Shown here: positions 8,081 to 15,773 of the stretch, piece by piece
How positions within the stretch are numbered: position 1 is the first letter of the stretch
How the letters are laid out: every line of letters starts with the position of its first letter
Assembly (NCBI GenBank): GCA_019751125.1
Contig: JAIENU010000074.1
Span: 74,464-116,721 of the forward strand
Length of the DNA: 42,258 bases
From: Burkholderiales bacterium
Lineage (GTDB): Bacteria > Pseudomonadota > Gammaproteobacteria > Burkholderiales > SG8-41
Reading direction: 5' to 3'
Program-made: the position numbers and the translations under genes
Notes under the pieces: model-generated
Databases searched by the model: none
What the model saw: only the letters and a program-made list of their open reading frames with translations
Told to the model about the DNA's origin: nothing

Positions 8081-8710
8081 ATGTATAAAATAGCAATAAA
8101 AACAATGGCTTATGTAGCCTTTGCGACTTGGCCGCTGCTGCTGCAGGCACAGCAGCCGGCGGCTAAGCCCGCCGCTAAGCCAGTAGCAACCAAGCCGGCG
8201 CCTGCAGCAAAAGCACCGGCGCCGGCCAAGACTGCCAGCGGCAATCCGCCGTTGCGCGGCCGGCTGGAAAAGCTGTCGTGCAGGCTCGGCACTGAAGACC
8301 GCCATGCACGCATCGCGATCGAACTGATCGGCGGCCGCACCAAGAGTGTGGCCTACTATTCCAAGTCCAAGCCGCGCACCTGTTCAATGCACGTGATGCG
8401 TGACGATGCCTACAGCAAGTGGGTGGACACCGGCCATGTCACCGTGGTGACGCTGAACGAGGACAAGGGCTCCTTCCTGATCGATCACGAAAAGCGCAGC
8501 ATCAAATTCCTGTTCCGTGACATTGACCGCGAGCGATTCTGCGCGATGCCGGGGCGGATCACCGGCAGCCTGACCGTGACGCGCGGTTCCGACCGCTGCG
8601 AGCTGGAGGGCGTGATGGACGGGCATGATCTGGTGCGTCCGGAAGACGCCGAGAAAACCGCAGAAAAGCAGGCTGAGAAGCCCGCCGAAAAAACCACCGC
8701 CACGCCCTGA
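8081..8710 (+). CDS. Small secreted protein of unknown function with four cysteines
   Basis: No family recognised. About 209 residues from ATG 8081; ATG 8105 is an alternative start. A signal peptide is likely: two lysines, a hydrophobic run, then LLQAQQ. A Pro/Ala/Lys-rich linker with PAAKPAAKP units follows. The globular part holds four cysteines (LSCRLG, RTCSMH, RFCAMP, DRCELE), suggesting two disulfides in the periplasm. The C-terminus is a charged tail with repeated EKQAEKPAEK. The N-terminal codons overlap a copy of the dispersed AAACAATGGCTTAT element, which thus encodes part of the signal peptide. It follows the dehydrogenase gene after 17 bases. Confidence 0.7.
   Translation: MYKIAIKTMAYVAFATWPLLLQAQQPAAKPAAKPVATKPAPAAKAPAPAKTASGNPPLRGRLEKLSCRLGTEDRHARIAIELIGGRTKSVAYYSKSKPRTCSMHVMRDDAYSKWVDTGHVTVVTLNEDKGSFLIDHEKRSIKFLFRDIDRERFCAMPGRITGSLTVTRGSDRCELEGVMDGHDLVRPEDAEKTAEKQAEKPAEKTTATP
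8087..8114 (+). repeat. Dispersed AAACAATGRCTTAT element, copy C
   Basis: Nearly identical to copy D, beginning AAAATAG and ending AAACAATGGCTTATG. It overlaps the start of the small secreted protein gene and supplies one of its two candidate start codons. Confidence 0.75.
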
Positions 8711-8732
8711 ACCGCCACCCGGAGGAAATCCC

Positions 8733-9356
8733 ATGCTCAAGCTGTTCTATGCCCTGAATACCTGTGCGCTGGCATCACATATCGCGCTGGAGGAGGCGGG
8801 CGCGCGTTATGAATCGGTCAGGCTCAATTTTGCGAATGCCGATCAGACCAAGCCCGAATATCTGGCGGTCAATCCGAAGGGCCGGGTGCCGGCGCTGGTC
8901 ACCGATCGCGGCATCATCACCGAAACACCGGCGATCCTGGTCTACATCGCGCAGACCCATCCGCAGGCGAAGCTGGCGCCGCTGGATGATCCCTTTGCGC
9001 TGGCGAAGATGCAGGCTTTCAACAGCTATCTGTGCTCGACGGTGCATGTGGCGCATGCCCACCAGCGCCGCGGCAAGCGCTGGGCGAATCTGGATGCGTC
9101 CATTGCGGACATGCAGAGCAAGGTGCAGGAAAACATGACGGCCTGCTTTGAACTGATCGAGCGCGAGATGTTTGCCGGCCCCTGGGTGATGGGCAGGGAT
9201 TACAGCGTCGCCGACGGCTACCTGTACACCATCGAGCTCTGGCTGGAGGGCGACAAGGTTGATATCGCGCGTTTTCCGAAAGTGCATGACCATTTCCAGC
9301 GCATGTCGGCGCGGCCGGCGGTGCAGAGGGTGCTGGCGGAAGAACGGGCGCCGTAA
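8733..9356 (+). CDS. Glutathione S-transferase, beta-class-like
   Basis: Cytosolic GST, 207 residues. The N-terminal thioredoxin-like domain begins KLFYALNTCALASHIALEE; Cys11 occupies the catalytic cysteine position of bacterial beta-class GSTs. The cis-Pro motif GRVPAL and ITETPAILVYIA, which binds the glutathione gamma-glutamyl group, follow. The all-helical C-terminal domain has VMGRDYSVADGYLYT with the N-capping Asp. GGAGGA lies 6 bases before the ATG. It closes the + strand run and may detoxify an electrophilic intermediate; that role is inferred. Confidence 0.9.
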   Translation: MLKLFYALNTCALASHIALEEAGARYESVRLNFANADQTKPEYLAVNPKGRVPALVTDRGIITETPAILVYIAQTHPQAKLAPLDDPFALAKMQAFNSYLCSTVHVAHAHQRRGKRWANLDASIADMQSKVQENMTACFELIEREMFAGPWVMGRDYSVADGYLYTIELWLEGDKVDIARFPKVHDHFQRMSARPAVQRVLAEERAP

Positions 9357-9366
9357 GCGCCGCGGA

Positions 9367-9693
9367 TCAGCCGGCGGAGAACAGCTTCAGGCCGAGGATG
9401 CCGGCAACAATCAGCGAGATGCAGGCGAGCCGTGCCGCGGTCGCCGGTTCGCTGAACAGCAGGATGCCGAGGATCGCGGTGCCCACCGCACCAATGCCGG
9501 TCCACACCGCATAGCCGGTGCCGACCGGAATGGTCTTCAGCGCCAGCGCAAGCAGCCACACGCTGGCGGCCATCGCCGTGATGGTGATCACGCTGGGCCA
9601 CAGGCGGCTGAAGCCTTCGGTATATTTGAGGCCGATCGCCCACACCACCTCGAGCAGTCCGGCAACCAGCAGCAGCAGCCAGGCCTTGGTCAT
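9367..9693 (-). CDS. sugE: SMR-family guanidinium exporter SugE/Gdx
   Basis: Small multidrug resistance protein, 108 residues, with four hydrophobic helices and hardly any loops. It acts as a dual-topology dimer in the inner membrane. The first helix has the essential Glu in [16 protein letters not shown]; the [11 protein letters not shown] wording is typical of the SugE/Gdx branch and unlike EmrE. The family exchanges protons for guanidinium. GGGAGA precedes its ATG, and it lies 21 bases after the CaiB gene on the same strand, so it is probably the last gene of that unit. I do not see a guanidine riboswitch before it. Confidence 0.9.
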   Translation of the reverse strand: MTKAWLLLLVAGLLEVVWAIGLKYTEGFSRLWPSVITITAMAASVWLLALALKTIPVGTGYAVWTGIGAVGTAILGILLFSEPATAARLACISLIVAGILGLKLFSAG

Positions 9694-9714
9694 GATCTTT
9701 TTCTCCCGGCCTGC

Positions 9715-10926
9715 TCAGGCCTTGCCGCGGTATTTGTCATAGATCACGCCGTCACTGAACAGCGTGTCGATTTCAGCCTGGCTGAAGCCCGCCTCCGACA
9801 GCAGCTCGCCGCTGTGCTGGCCCAGCCAGGGCGCGGCGCTGCGGATCGAGGCGAACTCGCCGCTCGCCTTGACCGGGAGTCCGAGGGATTTCATGCGGCC
9901 GATCTTCGGGTGGTCGTACTCGACCACCATATTGCGTGCCTTGATGTGGGCGTCGTTGAGGATCTGCTTGTAGGTATAGACCGGACCGCCGGGCACCTGC
10001 GCCGCGTCAAGCTTTTCGACCCAGTGCGCAGTAGGGGCTGTGGCGAAGACTTTTTCGATCTCGACTTCCAGCTCGTCGATGTTTTTCAGCCGCGACGGCA
10101 GGTCCTTGAAGCGCGGATCGGTCAGCCATTCCGGCTTGTTGCAGGTGATGGTGCAGAAATTGCTCCACAGCTTGTTGTTGTTGGCGCCCACGGTGACATA
10201 GCCGTCCTGCGTCTTGTAGGCCTGGTACGGCGTCGAGCGGCGGTGGCGGGTGCCGGTGGCCAGCGGCTCCTCGCCGCTGCCGAAAAAGGCGCCGGACTCC
10301 CAGTGCGTCCAGGCGAGGCCGGCTTCGAGCAGCGAGGTCTCGACATACTGGCCTTCGCCATGGCGCAGCTTGCCGATGAAGGCGCCGAGGATCGCGTAGA
10401 GCGCGGTCACGCCGCTGGCGATGTCGTTCATCGCGATGCCGACCTTGGCCGGGCGGCCGCCGGGCGCGCCGGTCATCATCATGATGCCGCTCATGCCCTG
10501 GGCGACGATATCAAAGCCGCCCTTGTGGCCATAGGGGCCGGTCTGGCCGAAGCCGGACATCGAGGCGTAGATCACGCCGGGGTTGAACCGGCGCACGGTG
10601 TCGTAGTCGATGCCGAGCTTTTTCACTACGCCGGGACGGAAATTTTCAGTGATGATGTCGGCCTTGGCGGCAAGTTTCATGAACGCCGCCTTGCCGCGCG
10701 GGTCCTTCATGTTCAGCGCCAGGCTGCGCTTGTTGCGGTTGAGCACTGCGAAGCAATACGACTCGTCGTTGATCTTGGGCTCGAAGCGGCGCGAGCCGTC
10801 ACCGTCGGGAAAGTTCTCGACCTTGATCACGGTCGCGCCCATGTCGCCGAGCACCATGGTGCAGTAGGGGCCGGCCATCACGGTGGTGAGGTCGAGTACG
10901 GTAATGCCTTCAAGTGGCAGGGGCAT
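9715..10926 (-). CDS. CaiB/BaiF-family (class III) CoA transferase
   Basis: Transfers CoA between a carboxylic acid and an acyl-CoA in the cytoplasm; 403 residues, normal for the family. Motifs are LPLEGITVLDLTTVMAGPY at the start, ENFRPGVVKKLGIDY, SGFGQTGPYGHKGGFD, and GIAMNDIASGV with Asp168 at the position of the catalytic aspartate. The start at 10926 is the first Met of the conserved LPLEG block, and CGGAGC lies upstream; the frame is open further back but without homology. It is divergent from the Bug gene at 11193, with a 266-base promoter region between them. The substrate is unknown. Confidence 0.92.
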   Translation of the reverse strand: MPLPLEGITVLDLTTVMAGPYCTMVLGDMGATVIKVENFPDGDGSRRFEPKINDESYCFAVLNRNKRSLALNMKDPRGKAAFMKLAAKADIITENFRPGVVKKLGIDYDTVRRFNPGVIYASMSGFGQTGPYGHKGGFDIVAQGMSGIMMMTGAPGGRPAKVGIAMNDIASGVTALYAILGAFIGKLRHGEGQYVETSLLEAGLAWTHWESGAFFGSGEEPLATGTRHRRSTPYQAYKTQDGYVTVGANNNKLWSNFCTITCNKPEWLTDPRFKDLPSRLKNIDELEVEIEKVFATAPTAHWVEKLDAAQVPGGPVYTYKQILNDAHIKARNMVVEYDHPKIGRMKSLGLPVKASGEFASIRSAAPWLGQHSGELLSEAGFSQAEIDTLFSDGVIYDKYRGKA

Positions 10927-11192
10927 GCAACGCTCCGGAAGATTTGTGGTCCAACAGGGGACCCGGAAGGCCGGGTGGTCGTGGTGCAGTGCAGCGAGAC
11001 GGATGTCTGCCACTGAATGCCATGACCCGTGAACAGCGCATATTTTATCGTGGCGAAGCGAGTCCGGGCAGCGAAGGTTGCCGGCTGCCGGGCGAGTCAC
11101 CATAATGCGCGCCTCGCCCGCAGGGCCAGGCTGTTTAGACAGTGGCCTTGATCTCAGCAATAACTAAAGCAATAACTACAGGAGACTCATTC

Positions 11193-12158
11193 ATGCACAA
11201 GCTGACCAGCACCGCATTTGCGGCCCTTGCTCTTGGCCTCCCGGCATTTGCCGTCCAGGCCCAGAACTATCCGGCGAAGCCGGTGCGCGTGATCATTGCC
11301 TGGCCCCCCGGCGGCGCCAACGACATTGCCGGGCGCATCGTCGCGCAGAAGCTGACGGAAAACACCGGCCAGCAGTTCATCATCGACAACCGTGGCGGCG
11401 CTTCGGGCATTGTCGGCTCCGACGTGGTGGCGAAAAGCCCGGCCGACGGCTACACGCTGCTGGTGCATTCAACCACCCATGTGTCGAACCCGCACCTCTA
11501 CAGCAAGGTGCCGTACGACACGATGAAGGATTTCACCGGTGTCTCGCCGCTGGGCCGCCAGGTCGGCATGCTGGTGGTGCATCCCTCTCTGCCGGCGAAG
11601 ACGGTCAAGGAATTCATCGACATCGGCCGCAAGCAGCCCAATGCCATTACCTATGCCTCTTCGGGCAGCGGCAGCTTTGTGCATCTGGCGATGGCGCAGC
11701 TCAACTCGATGACCAACACCAAGATGGTGCACGTGCCGTACAAGGGTGGCGGCCCGGCTGCGGTGGCGATATCCTCGGGCGAGGTGCAGGCAATGACTGC
11801 CACCGTCGGTTCGGTGATTCCGCATGTTTCCTCGAAACGGCTGCGTCCGGTTGCGGTGACCTCGGAAGACCGCATCCCGCAATTCAAGGACGTGCCGGCA
11901 ATCGCTGAAACGGTGAAGGGCTATGAGTTCACCGCCTGGGTCGGCATGCTGGCACCGGCAAACACGCCGAAGGCCATTGTTGACCGCCTCAACGCCGAAG
12001 TGCAGAAGGCGATGAAGGACAAGGGTGTTGCCGAGAAGCTGGGTGGCCAGACACTGGATCCGATGTTCATGACGCCGGAGCAGTTCAATGCGCGCCTGAA
12101 ATCCGATTTCGACAAATACGCGAAGCTGGTCAAGGAAACCGGTGCCCGCGCCGACTGA
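11193..12158 (+). CDS. Bug/TctC-family periplasmic solute-binding protein
   Basis: Third orphan tricarboxylate-type receptor, 321 residues, with a clear signal peptide ending AVQAQ before mature NYPAKPVRVIIAWPPGG. AGGAG lies 8 bases before ATG 11193. The ligand-binding blocks AWPPGGANDIAGR, DNRGGASGIVGSDVVAKSPADGY and HVPYKGGGPAAVAISSGEV are present. It is a close paralogue of the next gene; both share the STTHV, DFTG and VHPSLP stretches, so this looks like a tandem duplication. An 11-base direct repeat AGCAATAACTA occurs twice just upstream (11156-11178). A terminator follows, so it may be transcribed alone. Confidence 0.93.
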   Translation: MHKLTSTAFAALALGLPAFAVQAQNYPAKPVRVIIAWPPGGANDIAGRIVAQKLTENTGQQFIIDNRGGASGIVGSDVVAKSPADGYTLLVHSTTHVSNPHLYSKVPYDTMKDFTGVSPLGRQVGMLVVHPSLPAKTVKEFIDIGRKQPNAITYASSGSGSFVHLAMAQLNSMTNTKMVHVPYKGGGPAAVAISSGEVQAMTATVGSVIPHVSSKRLRPVAVTSEDRIPQFKDVPAIAETVKGYEFTAWVGMLAPANTPKAIVDRLNAEVQKAMKDKGVAEKLGGQTLDPMFMTPEQFNARLKSDFDKYAKLVKETGARAD

Positions 12159-12180
12159 TTGATGCCGGACCACATCGTGC

Positions 12181-12208
12181 AAAAGCCGGCGCATGCGCCG
12201 GCTTTTTT
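12181..12208 (+). terminator. Rho-independent terminator
   Basis: Perfect GC hairpin AGCCGGCGCATGCGCCGGCT followed by a T run, 22 bases after the Bug gene stop. It separates the two tandem Bug genes into different transcription units. Confidence 0.9.
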
Positions 12209-12326
12209 CTTGCCGTCATCATTTTTATGCGGTCATACGTACAGCTTGGATTGATGCTGCCGCGGGTTTTTGACCATAATCGACAGCCTTAGCTGTGCTG
12301 AGGGAAATCCTGGAGGAGGATCAGTC

Positions 12327-13307
12327 ATGAACAATGTCATTCGAATAACGGCAGGCGGCGTGGCATTGGCCCTGCTGGCGCTGGCGGCACCGGCCGTACT
12401 GGCGCAGAGCTATCCCGTGAAAACCGTGCGTGTGGTGATTCCGTGGCCCCCGGGAGGGTCGAACGACGTGGTAGGGCGCACGGTGATGCAGAAGCTGTCG
12501 GAGACTTTTGGCCAGCAGTTCATCGTCGACAACCGTGGCGGTGCTTCGGGTTCGATCGGAGCCGATGTCGTGGCCAAGGCACCGCCCGATGGCTACACCA
12601 TCATGGTGCATTCAACCACGCACGTCGGCAACGCGCATCTCTACGGCAAGAAGCTGACCTACGACACGCTGAAGGATTTCACCGGCATCGGCATGCTTTC
12701 AGCGCAGCCCGGTGTGCTGACCGTGCATCCCTCGCTGCCGGTGAAGACGGCGAAGGAATTCATCGCGCTGGCAAAAGCGCGGCCTGGCCAGATCAATTAT
12801 TCCTCCTCGGGCAACGGCAGTGCACCGCACCTGCAGATGGCGCTGCTGATCTCGATGGCCGGCATCAACATCGCGCATGTGCCATACAAGGGTGGCGCGC
12901 CGCAGGTGACCGCGCTGCTCGCCGGCGAGACCCAGGCTTCGTTTGCCACGGTCGGCACGGTGATTCACCACATCCGCAGCGGCAAACTGCGCCCGCTGGG
13001 CCTCGGTTCGACCAAGCCGAGCAAGGCGCTGCCCGATGTGCCGACCCTGGCTGATGCCGGGGTGCCGGGTTATGACATGAGCCCGTGGATCGGCGTGTTC
13101 GCGCCGGCCGGCACGCCGCGTCCGGTGATTGATCGCCTCAATGCCGAAATCAACAAGGCGCTGGCACTGCCGGATGTGGTGAAGCTGCTGGAGAACCAGG
13201 CCCTGGACCCTGCGCCGAGCACGGTGGACCAGTTCAACGCCACGCTGAAGGTCGACTACGAGAAGTATGGCAAGCTGATCAAGATGACCGGCGCCAAGGT
13301 GGAGTAA
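12327..13307 (+). CDS. Bug/TctC-family periplasmic solute-binding protein
   Basis: Fourth orphan receptor, 326 residues, paralogous to the preceding Bug gene. The signal peptide ends at AVLAQ, before mature SYPVKTVRVVIPWPPGG. GGAGGAGGA lies 7 bases before the ATG. Family blocks PWPPGGSNDVVGR, DNRGGASGSIGADVVAKAPPDGY and HVPYKGGAPQVTALLAGET are intact. It has terminators on both sides, so it is probably expressed independently and binds a ligand different from its twin. Confidence 0.93.
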   Translation: MNNVIRITAGGVALALLALAAPAVLAQSYPVKTVRVVIPWPPGGSNDVVGRTVMQKLSETFGQQFIVDNRGGASGSIGADVVAKAPPDGYTIMVHSTTHVGNAHLYGKKLTYDTLKDFTGIGMLSAQPGVLTVHPSLPVKTAKEFIALAKARPGQINYSSSGNGSAPHLQMALLISMAGINIAHVPYKGGAPQVTALLAGETQASFATVGTVIHHIRSGKLRPLGLGSTKPSKALPDVPTLADAGVPGYDMSPWIGVFAPAGTPRPVIDRLNAEINKALALPDVVKLLENQALDPAPSTVDQFNATLKVDYEKYGKLIKMTGAKVE

Positions 13308-13346
13308 GGGGGTGGATTAACACCATCCACCATTGGCCATTACATC

Positions 13347-13377
13347 GCAGGCGCGGACTCCGCGCCTGCTTTTTTTG
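13347..13377 (+). terminator. Rho-independent terminator
   Basis: A 10-bp GC stem (GCAGGCGCGG and CCGCGCCTGC) with loop ACT is followed by seven T residues. It lies after the fourth Bug gene; a smaller 7-bp hairpin (GGTGGAT and ATCCACC) lies at 13311-13331. Confidence 0.92.
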
Positions 13378-13401
13378 ATATCGCAAGGAAGGAAAGGCAG
13401 C

Positions 13402-14196
13402 ATGGATCTGGGCATAGGCGGAGAAACCGCACTGGTGGTGGGTGCCAGCGAAGGCATCGGTTATGAGAGCGCGAAGGCGCTGCTGGAAGAGGGTGCCGAG
13501 GTGATGATCTGCTCGCGCAGCGCCGACAAGCTGAAGGCTGCTGCCGTGGCGCTGGAGGCGGCAACCGGGTGCAAGGTGAGATATTTCGCAGCCGACGTCA
13601 CCCGTGCCGAAGATGTGGCGAAGCTGCAGGCCTGGGTCGCACAAGAGGCGCCGGCGCTGGACATCCTGGTGTCGGCGGTTGGCGGCAGCCAGCGCGCGCT
13701 GTTCGGTGAACTGGATGATGCGGCCTGGTACGCCAACTACGAATTCAACGTGATGGGCACCGTGCGCACCATCCGCGCCACGCTGGAGCCGCTGAAAAAA
13801 TCGGCCAGGGGCGGGCGCATCGTCATCCTCGGCGCTGCCGGTCCGCGCATGCCGTACCCGCATCAGCTGGTTTCCAATGTGCACAAGGCCGGATTGATCG
13901 CGCTGGTGAAGACACTGGGTGCGGAATTCCAGCCTTTCAACATCCGGGTTAATTCTGTTTCACCGGGGCGCACAATGACCAGTTTGTGGACCAAACGCAT
14001 TGCCGCACTGTCGAAGGAACGCGGCGTGCCCGAATCGGAGCTGGTGCACGAGTTCTCGCATGAAATTCCGCTGGGGCGATTCGGCCGTCCCGAGGAGATC
14101 GCGCCGATGGTGGTGTTTCTCGCCTCGCACAAGACCAGCTACGTCACCTGCCAGTCGGTGCTCGTTGACGGCGGCATTGCACGAGGTTTGGTCTAG
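13402..14196 (+). CDS. Short-chain dehydrogenase/reductase-fold protein lacking the catalytic Tyr
   Basis: Rossmann-fold SDR, 264 residues. The cofactor glycine motif GASEGIG is at residues 14-20, and Asp65 of FAADVT is present. IRVNSVSPGR and the C-terminal FLASHKTSYVTCQSVLVDGG are typical of classical SDRs. The active site is not: the YxxxK position reads SNVHK, so Tyr is replaced by Ser158 while Lys162 stays. The usual Ser before it falls in ILGAAG. Other Tyr residues (Tyr152) are nearby. The protein may use a different catalytic arrangement or have lost oxidoreductase activity. GGAAAGG precedes the ATG. The gene stands between a terminator and two acyl-CoA dehydrogenases. Confidence 0.88.
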   Translation: MDLGIGGETALVVGASEGIGYESAKALLEEGAEVMICSRSADKLKAAAVALEAATGCKVRYFAADVTRAEDVAKLQAWVAQEAPALDILVSAVGGSQRALFGELDDAAWYANYEFNVMGTVRTIRATLEPLKKSARGGRIVILGAAGPRMPYPHQLVSNVHKAGLIALVKTLGAEFQPFNIRVNSVSPGRTMTSLWTKRIAALSKERGVPESELVHEFSHEIPLGRFGRPEEIAPMVVFLASHKTSYVTCQSVLVDGGIARGLV

Positions 14197-14471
14197 ACAG
14201 AACCCGCCTCATCGTCCGTATTGTGGAGAATATCCCTTCGGCGGTTGCTGCTACCGGGTGATTTCGGCATCATCTGCGGGCGCGACCGGGTCCACAGCAG
14301 ACCAGAAGCCCGGCGCACGACTTTGGAGGAGCATGCAGCGCGCAATTCGCAAGTCCAGCACGCAGGACCTGATCGGCGAAATGCCGCACACCACGGCCAT
14401 TCGACCGTGGTTTCAGCATCCGGCCGCGTGTATCCCCGAGGTTTCCGTATCTGAATGTCTGACCCGATTCA

Positions 14472-14487
14472 ACAGGATGAACAGGAT
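14472..14487 (+). repeat. ACAGGAT repeat, two units
   Basis: Two ACAGGAT units just before the acyl-CoA dehydrogenase ATG at 14493, similar to the three-unit copy at 5979. The second AGGA is well placed as a ribosome binding site. Nothing else is recognisable in the preceding spacer (14197-14470). Confidence 0.6.
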
Positions 14488-14492
14488 CCCCC

Positions 14493-15731
14493 ATGTTTGA
14501 TCTGCAACTGACTGCCGAACAACTCGAGTTTCGCGAAGCCGTGCGTGATTTTGTCACCCGCGAGGTCAAACCCGCGGCGATTGATTCGAAGCGACTCGAA
14601 CCTTTCGAAAAACCGCTGATGATGGATTTGCTGAACCAGGCCGCGCAGATGGGCCTGCGCACGCTGGCATTGCCCGAAGACGCGGGCGGTGCCGGTGCCG
14701 ACGCGCTGACCACCTGCCTGCTGCTTGAGGAGCTGGCAGCCGGTGATGTCGATATCGCGGTGGTGCTGGGGGATACCGCGCTGCTGGCGCGCCAATGCTT
14801 CAATGGCGCGATGACCGAGGCACAGCGCAAACGCTGGCTGGCCAGGATGGCGGACGATGACGGTTTTCACCTGTCGCTGATCGCGCGCGACGACCTGCAG
14901 GAGCGCGGCTGGAGCTATTACGGGCCGCTGCCCGTGGATGCCGATGCCGAGCCGGTCGGTTCACCCGACCTCACGGCGCGCCGTGACGGCAAGGACTGGA
15001 TCATCGACGGCCTCGCGCCGTTTGTGTCGAATGCGCCGCTGGCCAAGCTGTTCATCGTCCAGGCCAAGGCCGATGATGGTGTGGTGACGCTGATCGTGCC
15101 ACGCGACGCCAGGGGCATTGACGTCAGTGATTCACTGCCGGCCTTTGCCGGTGACGGCGAGCGCACACGCTGGCACCACGGCGCCTGCTCGGCGGTGGCC
15201 TTCGACGGCTGCCGTGTATCCGCGGATGACCAGATCGCGCAGGATGCGGCGCACCGCAGCCTGCAGGCTGATTATTTTGCAAGGCGCACCGTGCAGATGG
15301 CGGCGATCAATGTCGGCGTTGCCCGCGCCGCCTACGAGGCGGCCATCGAATACGCGAAGATCCGCTGGCAGGGCGGCCGCTTCATAGTCGAGCATCAGGC
15401 GATCGGCATGAAACTCGCCGACGTGGCGATCCAGATCGAGGCGGCGCGCGGGTTGGTGCACAAGGCGGCCTGGGCTTCCGATCATCCCGATGGCGTCAGC
15501 GGCGGCAGCATCAGCGACCTGCCGTGGCCGGTGGTCGCGCGCACTTTCGCCGGTCATGCACTGCACCACGCCACGCTGGAATCGGCCGAATGCTTTGGCG
15601 CGATGGGCGTGATGCGCGACATGCCGCTGCAGAAATACGTGCACGACACGCTGGTGCTGAAGCATTCGACCGACAGCGACCTGACCGCGCCGCTGGTGGT
15701 GGCCGAGGCCATTGCCGGATTCACGCGCTGA
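14493..15731 (+). CDS. Acyl-CoA dehydrogenase-family protein, divergent (catalytic Glu position is Gln)
   Basis: FAD-dependent acyl-CoA dehydrogenase fold, 412 residues. The N-terminal helical domain begins LQLTAEQLEFREAVRDFV; the C-terminal domain has RRTVQMAAINVGVARAAYEAAIEYAKIR and FGAMGVMRD. In most family members a catalytic Glu lies in the motif YPVERxYRD; here the aligned stretch is MPLQKYVHD, with Gln instead. The middle beta domain is also divergent. The next gene, 42 bases downstream, is a second member with Asp at this site. The pair may form a heteromeric enzyme in which active-site duties are split, as known for some steroid-degrading acyl-CoA dehydrogenases; here this is inference. 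Confidence 0.88.
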   Translation: MFDLQLTAEQLEFREAVRDFVTREVKPAAIDSKRLEPFEKPLMMDLLNQAAQMGLRTLALPEDAGGAGADALTTCLLLEELAAGDVDIAVVLGDTALLARQCFNGAMTEAQRKRWLARMADDDGFHLSLIARDDLQERGWSYYGPLPVDADAEPVGSPDLTARRDGKDWIIDGLAPFVSNAPLAKLFIVQAKADDGVVTLIVPRDARGIDVSDSLPAFAGDGERTRWHHGACSAVAFDGCRVSADDQIAQDAAHRSLQADYFARRTVQMAAINVGVARAAYEAAIEYAKIRWQGGRFIVEHQAIGMKLADVAIQIEAARGLVHKAAWASDHPDGVSGGSISDLPWPVVARTFAGHALHHATLESAECFGAMGVMRDMPLQKYVHDTLVLKHSTDSDLTAPLVVAEAIAGFTR

Positions 15732-15773
15732 TCCCCATCCCGATTCCGACTGAATATCAAGCAAGGACCTGAA

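Noticed and set aside
5973..8150. A 725-codon open frame on the minus strand, opposite the Bug and dehydrogenase genes
   Set aside because: His/Arg-rich shadow of GC-rich coding DNA; no recognisable motif, and both opposite genes have clear families and ribosome sites.
9694..9714. Guanidine riboswitch before sugE
   Set aside because: The gap to the upstream CaiB gene is only 21 bases and holds a plain ribosome site.
9259..11016. A 585-codon open frame on the + strand, opposite sugE and CaiB
   Set aside because: Antisense shadow; the minus-strand genes are well supported by family motifs.
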